Assembly (NCBI GenBank): GCA_028279985.1
Contig: JANQMR010000002.1
Coordinates: 62,001-126,000 of the forward strand
Reading direction: 5' to 3'
From: Woeseiaceae bacterium
GTDB taxonomy: Bacteria; Pseudomonadota; Gammaproteobacteria; Steroidobacterales; Woeseiaceae
Length of the DNA: 64,000 bases
Shown: positions 1-7,284 of the stretch, piece by piece
Layout of the letters: the number at the start of each line of letters is the position of its first letter
Position numbering within the stretch: the stretch's first letter is position 1
The notes under the pieces: model-generated
Seen by the model: only the letters and a program-made list of their open reading frames with translations
The model's database searches: none
What the model was told of the DNA's origin: nothing
Translations under genes and position numbers: made by a program

Positions 1-283
1 TGGCGCCGCGCACCGCGGGGGACGAGACGCCCCGTGCCAGCGCCCCGTCGACCGTGACCTGGATGCCGGATTGGCGGCCGAAGGCGACCAGCGCGTCCGC
101 CAGTGCTTGCGCCGGAATGTCGAAGCTGTGCTCCGACCTAAGCTGCGCCGCCGCCGCCATGGGGGCCGCCTGTTGCTGCGCCCAGGCCGGCGCCGCTGCG
201 AATGCGGACGCCATTGCCGTTGTCGCCATCAAAGCGCTTGCCAAAACCGCTCGCCGATTACCGCCGCGAATTCGCCCCGTCAT
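1..283 (-). CDS. TonB-dependent siderophore receptor, N-terminal part (cut by window edge)
   Basis: The reverse strand encodes a signal peptide (basic start, then a hydrophobic Ala-rich stretch ending near APAWAQQ) followed by a secretin/TonB short N-terminal (STN) domain, with the segment SFDIPAQALADALVAFGRQS. Such domains sit at the periplasmic N-terminus of FpvA/FecA-like outer-membrane receptors and signal to a FecR anti-sigma factor. The gene lies downstream of fecR and the ECF sigma gene on the same strand, the classic order. The frame is open to the window edge, so plug and barrel are not visible. ATG at 283 is used; a GTG at 295, seven bases after GGAG, is an alternative start. The substrate cannot be told. 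Confidence 0.8.
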   Translation of the reverse strand, partial: MTGRIRGGNRRAVLASALMATTAMASAFAAAPAWAQQQAAPMAAAAQLRSEHSFDIPAQALADALVAFGRQSGIQVTVDGALARGVSSPAVRGA

Positions 284-455
284 CCCCGTCACCACTGTCA
301 ATCTCCGTGTTGCGTTACCAGCCAATCGCGAAAATGCGCCATTGCCTAATTGCAATTGCGAATCAATCGCATTTCTATAGACGAAACGTCGGCCGGGACA
401 GATTTTCTCTAAAAAAAATCGAGGAATCGGAGAACCAATTGATTTTTAGGGTTTT

Positions 456-1655
456 TTAGGAGGCCGAAACGATGACCAGCCAGGGCGTGACGCGCCGGAC
501 GGCGGCGTTCTGGGCACGTGCAATGGCGCGAAGGGCCGCGACGGGATCGTTCAGATTGTAGACGCCGGTCACCGGCCGCGCGGCGAGCGCCCCGTCCGTG
601 ACGACGATCCTGCCGGCATAGTACGGGCGGAGTTGCTCCACCACGGCGCCGAGTGGCTCGTCCCGGGCGATGAGTTCGTCGTGGCGCCAGGCGGCGATCT
701 GATCGACTGGAACGGCGCGTCGTTCGGCTCGGCCGACCCAGGATACCCGGATCGATTGACCCGCGGTCAGCGTCTCGGCCATGGGCGGGACGGCGCTTGC
801 ATGGCCGACGCGCACCGCGCCATGCGCGACGGTGACGTCGGCCCCGTTATTGTCGCTGCGGACGTCAAAGCTTGTGCCAAGGACGGTGACGTCGAGCGTT
901 TTGGCCGCGACCTCGAAGGGACGCTCCGCATTCGGCGTCACCTCGAAAAAGGCCGCGCCGGCGAGAAGCCGTATGCGGCGTTCATCAGGTGTGTAGGCGA
1001 CGGTAATGGCGCTTTCCGGCGCCAGGGTTATGGCGCTGTCGTCCGAGAGGCGTATGGTTCTGGTTTCCGCCGTGCCGGTTGTATAGTCCGCATGCAGGTC
1101 CAGAACGAGACCCGGCGCGATAAAGAGGGCCAGTAGACAGGCCAGGGCCGCAACACCGCCAAAGCGGATGGCTTGCCGTCGATTGATCCGGCTAGCAGCG
1201 ATCTCAAAAAGCTGCATAGCTTTAAAACGCCCTCCGTAGGAGCGGCTTCCAGCCGCGATCAGCCCCACGATTGAGCGCCGATCGCGGCTGGAAGCCGCTC
1301 CTATCGGGTTTTTGAGACTGCTTCTAACCATATACCGACCGTTCAACGGGCTGGAATGACGTATTCGGACAGTGTTCAACGGCGCCGCAACGCCCGCGCC
1401 GTCGTTCTCCGTTTTGCCGCGCAATTCGGCGAGCGCCGGCTTCCAGCACCCGGCATGGACCGGCGTTGCCTTGTCCATCGCTTTCGACGCCTGCCGCATC
1501 GCCTCCCAGGCGGCCGCGTTCGCCGGGCTCTTTTTAAGCCACGCCTCGAACGCGCGCCGAAGCTCCGTATCCTCCGGATCGTCGTGCAGCAGAATCAGCC
1601 AGTCCGTTGCTTCCTGCGACGCCTGTTCGTGAACCGGACCGTTGTTTCCAGTCAT
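456..1655 (-). CDS. FecR-family anti-sigma factor / sigma regulator
   Basis: The 399-residue product has an N-terminal DUF4880-like cytoplasmic segment (about residues 10-55), a membrane helix (about 165-187), a periplasmic FecR domain (about 192-285) and a C-terminal STN-like segment (about 325-395). FecR proteins hold or activate the partner ECF sigma factor and relay the receptor signal across the inner membrane. The sigma gene is immediately upstream and the receptor downstream. Residues of about 118-140, between the cytoplasmic part and the membrane helix, are encoded by a REP-like palindrome, and the linker is longer than usual for the family. The frame stays open through the element, so the protein may still be made. 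Confidence 0.88.
   Translation of the reverse strand: MTGNNGPVHEQASQEATDWLILLHDDPEDTELRRAFEAWLKKSPANAAAWEAMRQASKAMDKATPVHAGCWKPALAELRGKTENDGAGVAAPLNTVRIRHSSPLNGRYMVRSSLKNPIGAASSRDRRSIVGLIAAGSRSYGGRFKAMQLFEIAASRINRRQAIRFGGVAALACLLALFIAPGLVLDLHADYTTGTAETRTIRLSDDSAITLAPESAITVAYTPDERRIRLLAGAAFFEVTPNAERPFEVAAKTLDVTVLGTSFDVRSDNNGADVTVAHGAVRVGHASAVPPMAETLTAGQSIRVSWVGRAERRAVPVDQIAAWRHDELIARDEPLGAVVEQLRPYYAGRIVVTDGALAARPVTGVYNLNDPVAALRAIARAQNAAVRRVTPWLVIVSAS
1203..1316. repeat. REP-like palindromic element inside the fecR coding frame
   Basis: Two perfect 24-base arms (1237-1260 and 1280-1303) flank a 19-base loop; the arm core is GGAGCGGCTTCCAGCCGCG. An outer matching pair, CTCAAAAA at 1203-1210 and TTTTTGAG at 1309-1316, extends the symmetry. 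The arm resembles the intergenic repetitive extragenic palindromes common in Pseudomonas and relatives. The span of 114 bases is a multiple of three, and no stop codon arises in the fecR frame. The outer boundary of the element is inferred. Confidence 0.8.
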
Positions 1656-1790
1656 ACCTATCGCTTACGCCTCGATCGCCGCGGGCGGGAAGGCTCGCGG
1701 CCTTCGACCAAAATGCAACATGCGTGCTAATGACGAAACGCCTGCCGCGGCGATTTTTCTACAAATTTTCAACGACCGTCCCGGTTACGG

Positions 1791-2339
1791 CTATCCGAGC
1801 CGCTCCTTGCAGTGCTGAACGGCGTCGCCGACCAGCCGGTGCGCCAATGGCAGGGAAATATTCAGGACAGCCGCGATTTCTCTGAGTTTGGCGTCGCCGA
1901 AACGGTGCATTTCGAAGGCGATGCGCGTGCGCTCCGGCAATTCCGCCAGGGCCTCCATGACGAGCGCGTATTCGTCCTTATAGAGGGCGACGGTTTCGGG
2001 CGTCGGGCTGGCGTCGGGACAGGCGCCGGCCGCCGTGTCGAAATCCTCGCCCGTGATGACCCGGCTTTCGCGGGTCATGCGCCGCGCGCCGTCAAGCGCC
2101 AGGTTGCGGACGATCCGGTAGAGATATCCGGTCGCGTCATCCAGGAGCCGGCCCCTGGACGCTTCATCGAAGCGGAGCCAGGCTTCCTGAACGATGTCCT
2201 CCGCCTGCGCATGACTACCGACAATGCGCCTCGCATAGTTGACGAGCGCAGGCCGGTGCGTCATGAAAAGGCAAAGAGTTGTCGTGTCCTGGCTCAACGC
2301 CGCAGGTTCCTTCCGGACTGGCACGAACATGATCCCCAT
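1791..2339 (-). CDS. ECF RNA polymerase sigma factor, FecI-like
   Basis: The 182-residue product shows sigma region 2 (about residues 28-80, with SHAQAEDIVQEAWLRF) and region 4 (about 130-175, with ELPERTRIAFEMHRFG then LREIAAVLNISLPLAHRLV). It is the size of FecI-type sigma factors, which direct polymerase to a siderophore receptor promoter after a signal from FecR. The fecR gene follows on the same strand after about 135 bases. A strong Fur-box match lies 39 bases upstream of the ATG, so iron repression is expected. Confidence 0.9.
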   Translation of the reverse strand: MGIMFVPVRKEPAALSQDTTTLCLFMTHRPALVNYARRIVGSHAQAEDIVQEAWLRFDEASRGRLLDDATGYLYRIVRNLALDGARRMTRESRVITGEDFDTAAGACPDASPTPETVALYKDEYALVMEALAELPERTRIAFEMHRFGDAKLREIAAVLNISLPLAHRLVGDAVQHCKERLG

Positions 2340-2377
2340 GCCTAAGGGCGTTGAGCGTCATGCGAATGGCCTGGTCA

Positions 2378-2396
2378 GGTAATGATAATCATTCTC
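2378..2396. promoter_or_regulatory. Fur box upstream of the FecI-like sigma gene
   Basis: GGTAATGATAATCATTCTC agrees at 17 of 19 positions with the consensus Fur box GATAATGATAATCATTATC. It lies between the divergently transcribed sigma gene (start 2339) and the isochorismatase-like gene (start 2457), nearer the sigma gene. Iron-bound Fur would be expected to shut off the sigma/anti-sigma pair. Confidence 0.85.
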
Positions 2397-2410
2397 ACTT
2401 GACATGCCTA

Positions 2411-2454
2411 AGCCATCTCCGTATTGTTATCTAGCTAACAATACGGAGATGGCT
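2411..2454. promoter_or_regulatory. 19-bp perfect inverted repeat over the ribosome binding site (likely operator)
   Basis: AGCCATCTCCGTATTGTTA at 2411-2429 is repeated exactly in reverse at 2436-2454, separated by six bases. The centre, TGTTATCTAGCTAACA, has the size and symmetry typical of MarR-family operators. The right arm includes the GGAG Shine-Dalgarno (2445-2448) of the gene starting at 2457, so the element could act as DNA operator, RNA hairpin, or both. The MarR gene two positions downstream is the natural candidate protein. Confidence 0.7.
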
Positions 2455-2456
2455 CA

Positions 2457-3164
2457 ATGATGAATCGTTTCGTCGCCTTGCTTTTTGCCATGGTGTTTTG
2501 CGTCGCCGCCGCCACGCCCGTCGACGCGGAGGACGCAGTTATGATCGACAAAGCCCGCACGGCCCTCGTTTTCATAGAGTTTCAAAACGAGTGGGTCGCG
2601 TCCGAAGGAACGCTGAGACAGCTTCTGGTCAAGGATGAGGAACAGTTTCAGACGGCGATCGATAACGCCGCTCGTATACTGGAAGCTGCGCGTGAAGCGG
2701 GCTGGACCATAGCCCATGCAGGTCTCGATCTGCGGCGGGACGCGACCTATCAGATTTTCGGCGACGCTTCGCGTGCCTTGGGTCTTCGACGCGCCATCCA
2801 GAATGCAGGAACCTGGACAGGCGACGGCGCCCGGTTCCCAGAGCCGTTCACGCCGCGACCCGGAGAGTTCGTCGTGGCCGGCCGCAGCGGGGCCAGCGTC
2901 CTGACCAACTCGACCCTGGACGCCTTCCTGCGCAACAACGACATCAATACCGTTGTCTTCATGGGGTTTGCGACACATGTCTGTGTGGAGTCCTCTCTGC
3001 GGCAGGCGCATGATCTCGGTTACAACGCCTACGTCGTCACCGATGCGGTCGGCGCTTTTGAAGATCATCAAAACACATACTTTCGAGATCAAGTCTTGCA
3101 TCATTTTGGGGCGAGTATCTCAACCGGCGGCTTGATCGACCTCGTCGAAGAAGCCGGAAGCTAG
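2457..3164 (+). CDS. Exported isochorismatase-fold (cysteine hydrolase) family protein
   Basis: The 235-residue product begins with a signal peptide (about 1-24, cleavage near PVDA) followed by an isochorismatase-like fold. The family signature around the nucleophile is clear (FATHVCVESS, Cys176). The usual catalytic Asp in the 'D-x-Q-N' motif is Glu here (IEFQNEW, Glu41), and the usual Lys before the helix is Arg (VAGRSGAS, Arg143), so activity may differ from canonical hydrolases. Export is also uncommon for this mostly cytoplasmic family. A MarR gene follows after 12 bases, suggesting an autoregulated pair. The substrate is unknown. Confidence 0.8.
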   Translation: MMNRFVALLFAMVFCVAAATPVDAEDAVMIDKARTALVFIEFQNEWVASEGTLRQLLVKDEEQFQTAIDNAARILEAAREAGWTIAHAGLDLRRDATYQIFGDASRALGLRRAIQNAGTWTGDGARFPEPFTPRPGEFVVAGRSGASVLTNSTLDAFLRNNDINTVVFMGFATHVCVESSLRQAHDLGYNAYVVTDAVGAFEDHQNTYFRDQVLHHFGASISTGGLIDLVEEAGS

Positions 3165-3176
3165 GCGCCGGCGGCC

Positions 3177-3605
3177 GTGTTTCTTCTTAAACAGCTTCCC
3201 AGCGACGAGATCATGTCAGCCTACGCGCGACGCTATCCGCAAATGGACAAGGACGAGACGCGCAAAGCGCTGCACATGCTGCAAACCGCCAGTTATTTGA
3301 TGCGCGATCTCGAAAAGCTCTTTGCGAGTCACGGACTGTCACAAACTCGATTTCTCATTCTGATCGTTCTCGAGCGCGAAGGCGGGGCGTTGACCGGCGC
3401 GCAGGTCCGCGAGCTGATTGATATCTCGAGGCCGGTGCTCACGCGGACGCTGCAGGGCCTAAAGCGGGAAGGTTTCGTCGCCATTGATCCGTCGCAAGAG
3501 GATGCGAGAGCGCATGACGTCCGGTTGACGGCGGCGGGCGCGAAGAAGCTTGCGGAAGTGCTTCCCGAGTATTTCGCTCTCATTCGCAACTTCATGTCCG
3601 ATTAG
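3177..3605 (+). CDS. MarR-family winged-helix transcriptional regulator
   Basis: The product has the MarR layout: N-terminal dimerisation helix (LHMLQTASYLMRDLEKLF), central winged helix with recognition segment (DISRPVLTRTLQGLKREGFV) and a C-terminal helix. These regulators repress nearby genes and release DNA on binding small aromatic ligands or oxidants. The open frame starts at GTG 3177; ATG 3213 also fits and may be the true start. It lies 12 bases after the isochorismatase-like gene, and a 19-bp palindrome upstream of that gene is its likely operator. Confidence 0.88.
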   Translation: MFLLKQLPSDEIMSAYARRYPQMDKDETRKALHMLQTASYLMRDLEKLFASHGLSQTRFLILIVLEREGGALTGAQVRELIDISRPVLTRTLQGLKREGFVAIDPSQEDARAHDVRLTAAGAKKLAEVLPEYFALIRNFMSD

Positions 3606-3614
3606 TGAGCTTGC

Positions 3615-3669
3615 TTGACCCAAGGTAGGCTCGGCCGCACAATATGCCGCAGGTTGCCGCATACTGCAG
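3615..3669 (+). promoter_or_regulatory. Probable promoter of the restriction-modification operon, with a CTGCAG site
   Basis: TTGACC (3615-3620) is followed after 17 bases by CACAAT (3638-3643), a plausible sigma-70 promoter. An inverted repeat TATGC/GCATA (3643-3663) overlaps the expected start point, and CTGCAG, the target of the PstI/BsuBI family, lies at 3664-3669 in the predicted leader. The repeat is a possible operator for the small ribbon-helix-helix protein encoded next. Confidence 0.5.
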
Positions 3670-3700
3670 CAGTGTGCATCCTTACCGATAGAGAAATTCA

Positions 3701-3898
3701 GTGGCAGCGAAACATCGTGTGACCGTCAATCTCGAGGACCGCGAATACGGGGAGCTTTCGGGCCTGTCCGACAAGCACCGGGTATCTCTGGCTTGGCTGG
3801 GTCGTCAGGCGATTATCGAGTTCCTGGAGCGCTACGAAAACGAGGAACTTCAACTGCCCTTGAGCCTGCCGTCGGAGCGGCGCAGGTCCGGGAGCTGA
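3701..3898 (+). CDS. Small ribbon-helix-helix protein next to the methyltransferase
   Basis: The 65-residue product has the short beta strand (HRVTVNLEDREY) and two helices (GELSGLSDKHRVS, LAWLGRQAIIEFLERY) of CopG/Arc-type DNA-binding proteins. The start is GTG. It is 18 bases upstream of the methyltransferase and probably cotranscribed, so it may control expression of the restriction-modification genes, like the C proteins of other systems though from a different fold. Its role is inferred from position and fold only. Confidence 0.7.
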   Translation: MAAKHRVTVNLEDREYGELSGLSDKHRVSLAWLGRQAIIEFLERYENEELQLPLSLPSERRRSGS

Positions 3899-3916
3899 AA
3901 CAGGGAGGGAGGCATC

Positions 3917-5725
3917 GTGGTGACACGAGCGGCGAGCGTAGCAGAAATCGATGAGGGAATTCCGGCAGCGTCGGTTCGGGCGATCATCGAAGACGGAATG
4001 CTCGCTACCCGGGCGATGGCATCGACTGTGAACGACGAAGACCGGCTTGGGTTTGCGCGGGCGGTCGTTTTTGGTGTGGTCACTGCGTATTGGAAGGAAC
4101 TGCAGGCCGTGTCTGGTCGGCGTTGGTCAATCCGCAAGCTGCCGCCCGGCATCGAGCTCGATCCTTTGCAGAATGAATCCGGGCCGCTGGTTCAGACCAT
4201 CGGTACGGCGGCGGCCAGACTGGATGTGATGGACGCCAGCTATACGATCGGTGTGCTCTACACTGGGATGATGCCCGGAAAGTTCCGGGCGAAGCTTGGA
4301 GCGTATTACACGCCGCCGGTACTGTGCGAGCGGTTGTTGGACATGGCGACGGAGGCCGGTGTTGATTGGCATTCGGCACGGGTGCTGGACCCTGCCTGTG
4401 GCGGAGGCGCGTTCTTATCGCCTGTGGCCCGGCGGATGGCAGAAAGCCTGAAGGACAGCAGCGCCAAGATCGCACTGAAGAGCATCCAGCGCCGATTACG
4501 TGGGTTCGAACTGGACCCGTTTGCAGCGTGGATGTCGCGGGTATTCCTCGATGTAACACTCGGTGACCTTTGCCGTGAGGCAGGGATGCGACTGCGGTCC
4601 ATCGTACGTGTGTGCGACAGTCTGGAGCAGGCGCCGGAGCAAGAAGGATTTGACCTGGTCGTCGGCAATCCACCTTACGGACGGGTCAAGCTATCGCCTC
4701 AGCTCCGCAAGAAGTTCGAGCGCAGCCTATTCGGGCACGCAAACCTGTACGGAGTATTCACCGATCTCGCGTTGCGCTTTACACGACCAGGCGGCGTCAT
4801 TGCATATGTGACGCCGACGAGTTTTCTTGCCGGCGAATATTTCAAGGCATTGCGTGGTCTGCTCGGCCGCGAGGCGCCGCCGGCAAGTATTGATTTCATC
4901 GGGGAGCGAAAAGGTGTCTTTGCCGATGTGCTGCAGGAAACCCTGTTGGCGGCTTATCAGCGCGGCGGCGATCCCGGTGCGGGAGAGGTTCATTTCATAT
5001 CACCGGAGCCGAATGGTTCGATTGAGACAACGGTCGCGGGATCGTTCAACTTACCAGAGGATCCTTACCAGCCGTGGCTGATGCCGCGTACAAGAATGCA
5101 AAGCGCGCTAGTGCGTCAGGTTCAGGGACTACCATACCGGTTGGCCGACTATGGCTACAAGGTAAGCACTGGGCCCCTAGTCTGGAATCGTCACAAAGCC
5201 AGCTTGCGGGACAAAGCTGGGAAGGGGCGTTATCCACTGATCTGGGCGGAATCTGTGCGTTCGGATGGTGTGTTCGAGTTTCGGGCAGAAAAACGGAATC
5301 ATAAGCCGTATTTCGAGCCGAACTCCAAGGAAGACTGGGTCGTTACGGATTTTCCGTCCGTGCTGATACAGAGGACGACAGCGAAGGAGCAAGGCCGACG
5401 TTTGATTGCGGCAGAGCTACCTGCGTCGTTCATCGCGGAACACGGTGCGGTGGTTGTAGAAAACCATCTGAACATGATCAAACCGCTGAACGGTGCTCCG
5501 AAGGTGTCACCGGCAGCGCTGGCGACGTTGCTGAATAGCAGCGTGGTCGATCAGGTGTTTCGGTGCATCAACGGTAGCGTAGCCGTGTCGGCTTATGAGC
5601 TGGAAGCGTTGCCGCTCCCACCACCAGAGGCAATGAAGGACATCGAACAGCTCGTTAAACGTCGCACGAAGCACGAAACGCTGGAACGTGCAGTGGAGCG
5701 TCTATACAGCGATAGGGCAGATTGA
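3917..5725 (+). CDS. Type II N6-adenine DNA methyltransferase, gamma class (BsuBI/PstI-like)
   Basis: In 602 residues the motifs occur in gamma-class order: motif X (LGAYYTPP, about 127-134), motif I for S-adenosylmethionine (LDPACGGGAF, about 157-166) and the catalytic motif IV (NPPY, 251-254). The C-terminal third resembles the target-recognition part of TaqI-type enzymes (SVAVSAYELEALPLP). It would methylate adenine in the site cut by the partner endonuclease, whose ATG overlaps this stop (TGATG). The start is GTG 3917 or the adjacent GTG 3920, after GGGAGGGAGG. Base composition looks less GC-rich than the flanking housekeeping genes, which fits acquisition by transfer. Confidence 0.92.
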   Translation: MVTRAASVAEIDEGIPAASVRAIIEDGMLATRAMASTVNDEDRLGFARAVVFGVVTAYWKELQAVSGRRWSIRKLPPGIELDPLQNESGPLVQTIGTAAARLDVMDASYTIGVLYTGMMPGKFRAKLGAYYTPPVLCERLLDMATEAGVDWHSARVLDPACGGGAFLSPVARRMAESLKDSSAKIALKSIQRRLRGFELDPFAAWMSRVFLDVTLGDLCREAGMRLRSIVRVCDSLEQAPEQEGFDLVVGNPPYGRVKLSPQLRKKFERSLFGHANLYGVFTDLALRFTRPGGVIAYVTPTSFLAGEYFKALRGLLGREAPPASIDFIGERKGVFADVLQETLLAAYQRGGDPGAGEVHFISPEPNGSIETTVAGSFNLPEDPYQPWLMPRTRMQSALVRQVQGLPYRLADYGYKVSTGPLVWNRHKASLRDKAGKGRYPLIWAESVRSDGVFEFRAEKRNHKPYFEPNSKEDWVVTDFPSVLIQRTTAKEQGRRLIAAELPASFIAEHGAVVVENHLNMIKPLNGAPKVSPAALATLLNSSVVDQVFRCINGSVAVSAYELEALPLPPPEAMKDIEQLVKRRTKHETLERAVERLYSDRAD

Positions 5726-6810
5726 TGCCGTTGCCGCCGATCTTGCCTATTGCTGAGATTCACGAACGACTGCAGGACATTTTTCCTGAAGGGACTGCGA
5801 ACCGAAACTACGTGACACGCGAGATCGCGGCCAAGACCGTGTTCGTGATGTTCTATATCGGTGCGATCGAAGGCGCGGAGTGCTGGCTGCGGCCGGATCA
5901 GGTGACGCGGATGACCGACGCGCAGGCGGCGTCAACCGATGATGGCAGCCGGATAGCGTGGTTGGAAGAGTCTATGCGACCCTCTTCAGACTACATCATG
6001 GGACGTTGGTACGCAGCGAATACGCGCGAGCCGATCCGCGACGAAACATTGCGGGAGGGGTTGGTACGTATGGGCGCGGTGAAAGAGCGTGAAGGATTGC
6101 CAACGACATCGCCGCGGCCACGCTATACGCTGGCTGAGGATTTCGTGGCCTTGTTCGATCCACACTTGGGGGGTGAGGAGCTGAATGCGGCAATCGCCGT
6201 ATGGCAGGAAGCGAACCTGTCGAGTGGCGCTCTGGCGAGGGTAGCGATCATGCGCCGCGGAGCCGTCGCCCGCGAGGGGCGAGTGTTAGTCACATTCCCG
6301 AGCGGCGAAACCCGACACATGGAGCCAGGGCCGAGTTCGGTAATCTCGAAAGCTGTGGTGGAAGAATTTGCACAGCGGTTCTTGGAACACCCTGGCGTAA
6401 TCTGGCTGAGTGAGAGTCGCAATCAGGTTGTGGCCCGTGATGACGGACTGGCGCAGGAAATCGGCCTGACGATCCAGCCGGATCGGAATCTGCCGGACCT
6501 GATTCTGGTGGACCTCGGACCGGCCGAACCGCTGCTTGTGTTCGTTGAGGTCGTCGCGACGGCTGGCCCCGTCAGTGAAGCTCGGCAGACAGCGTTGATG
6601 GCAATTGCGACCGAAGCCGGGTTCAGCGAAGAGCAAGTGGCGTTCGTGACAGCTTATGCAGACCGGGACGATGCAGCGTTCAAAGGTACAGTGAGCGAGC
6701 TGGTTTGGTGCTCGTTCGCATGGTTCATGTCGGAACCGGATCACATTATGGTGCTGCATCCGGGCGATGACGCTGTGCAGGTGCGGTTGTCGGATTTGAT
6801 GTGGGGTTGA
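5725..6810 (+). CDS. BsuBI/PstI-family restriction endonuclease
   Basis: The C-terminal half shows the family signature: PDLILVDLG (about 257-265) followed by LLVFVEVVATAGPVSEARQT (about 270-289), with the Asp and Glu of a PD-(D/E)XK-type metal site. BsuBI and PstI cut CTGCA^G; whether this protein has the same target is not known. The ATG at 5725 overlaps the methyltransferase stop by one base, indicating translational coupling so that protection precedes cutting. Length (361 residues) is near the family norm and the frame is intact. Confidence 0.88.
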   Translation: MPLPPILPIAEIHERLQDIFPEGTANRNYVTREIAAKTVFVMFYIGAIEGAECWLRPDQVTRMTDAQAASTDDGSRIAWLEESMRPSSDYIMGRWYAANTREPIRDETLREGLVRMGAVKEREGLPTTSPRPRYTLAEDFVALFDPHLGGEELNAAIAVWQEANLSSGALARVAIMRRGAVAREGRVLVTFPSGETRHMEPGPSSVISKAVVEEFAQRFLEHPGVIWLSESRNQVVARDDGLAQEIGLTIQPDRNLPDLILVDLGPAEPLLVFVEVVATAGPVSEARQTALMAIATEAGFSEEQVAFVTAYADRDDAAFKGTVSELVWCSFAWFMSEPDHIMVLHPGDDAVQVRLSDLMWG

Positions 6811-6842
6811 TAAGAACGCCGACGGCGATGTAGGTAAAGCCG

Positions 6843-6858
6843 GCTTGCGATCGCAAGC
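6843..6858. repeat. 16-bp perfect palindrome downstream of the endonuclease gene
   Basis: GCTTGCGATCGCAAGC is fully self-complementary. It lies 33 bases after the endonuclease stop in a gene-free stretch (6811-7090) leading to the tRNA-Asn terminator. It lacks a T-run, so it is not an obvious terminator. Apart from a small GCGG/CCGC hairpin near 6884 nothing else is evident in this stretch. Confidence 0.6.
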
Positions 6859-7090
6859 TCGATATCCGAGCCAGCACTACAATGCGGGTTCCGCACCGAG
6901 CACGCTGGCAGCGTCTATCCTGAAAGATGAAGACGATTGAGATGGCACTATGACGATTTTGTTCAGATGGGCCATCGAGTTCGAAACAACGATTCGGCGC
7001 CAGAAAATCCCAAGAAATCAAGTTTCTGCAAGTTAAGAATGTATTCGAAGTGATCTGAATTGCCCAAAAAATTGTTCGCCTAAAAGCAGA

Positions 7091-7122
7091 AAAGCCCAAT
7101 CCTTTGAACGGATCAGGCTTTT
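7091..7122 (-). terminator. Rho-independent terminator of tRNA-Asn
   Basis: On the minus strand AAGCCTGATCC and GGATTGGGCTT pair around a short loop and are followed by TTTT, just seven bases past the tRNA 3' end. Confidence 0.8.
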
Positions 7123-7128
7123 AGAGTT

Positions 7129-7204
7129 TGGCTCCCCGGGCCGGACTCGAACCAGCGACCAATTGATTAACAGTCAACCGCTCTACCAACTGAGCTACCG
7201 GGGA
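7129..7204 (-). tRNA. tRNA-Asn (anticodon GTT)
   Basis: The reverse strand folds as a 76-base tRNA: acceptor TCCCCGG/CCGGGGA, D arm with AGCTCAGTTGGTAGAGC, anticodon loop CTGTTAA (GTT), T arm GGTTCGAGTCC, and an encoded CCA end. The accessory segment with the restriction system lies on the side of its 3' end, the usual side of integrative elements, but no duplicated tRNA end was found within the window. Confidence 0.97.
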
Positions 7205-7284
7205 ACGATAGGTATTTGAGAATCTTACAGGATTCTCGCTGCTGTCGGCGAGGGCCGGGATTCTGGTCCAGCACCCGGGTGAAG

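Noticed and set aside
3600..7204. Integrative element with attachment-site duplication at tRNA-Asn
   Set aside because: No integrase, and no second copy of the tRNA 3' end was found to the left within the window.
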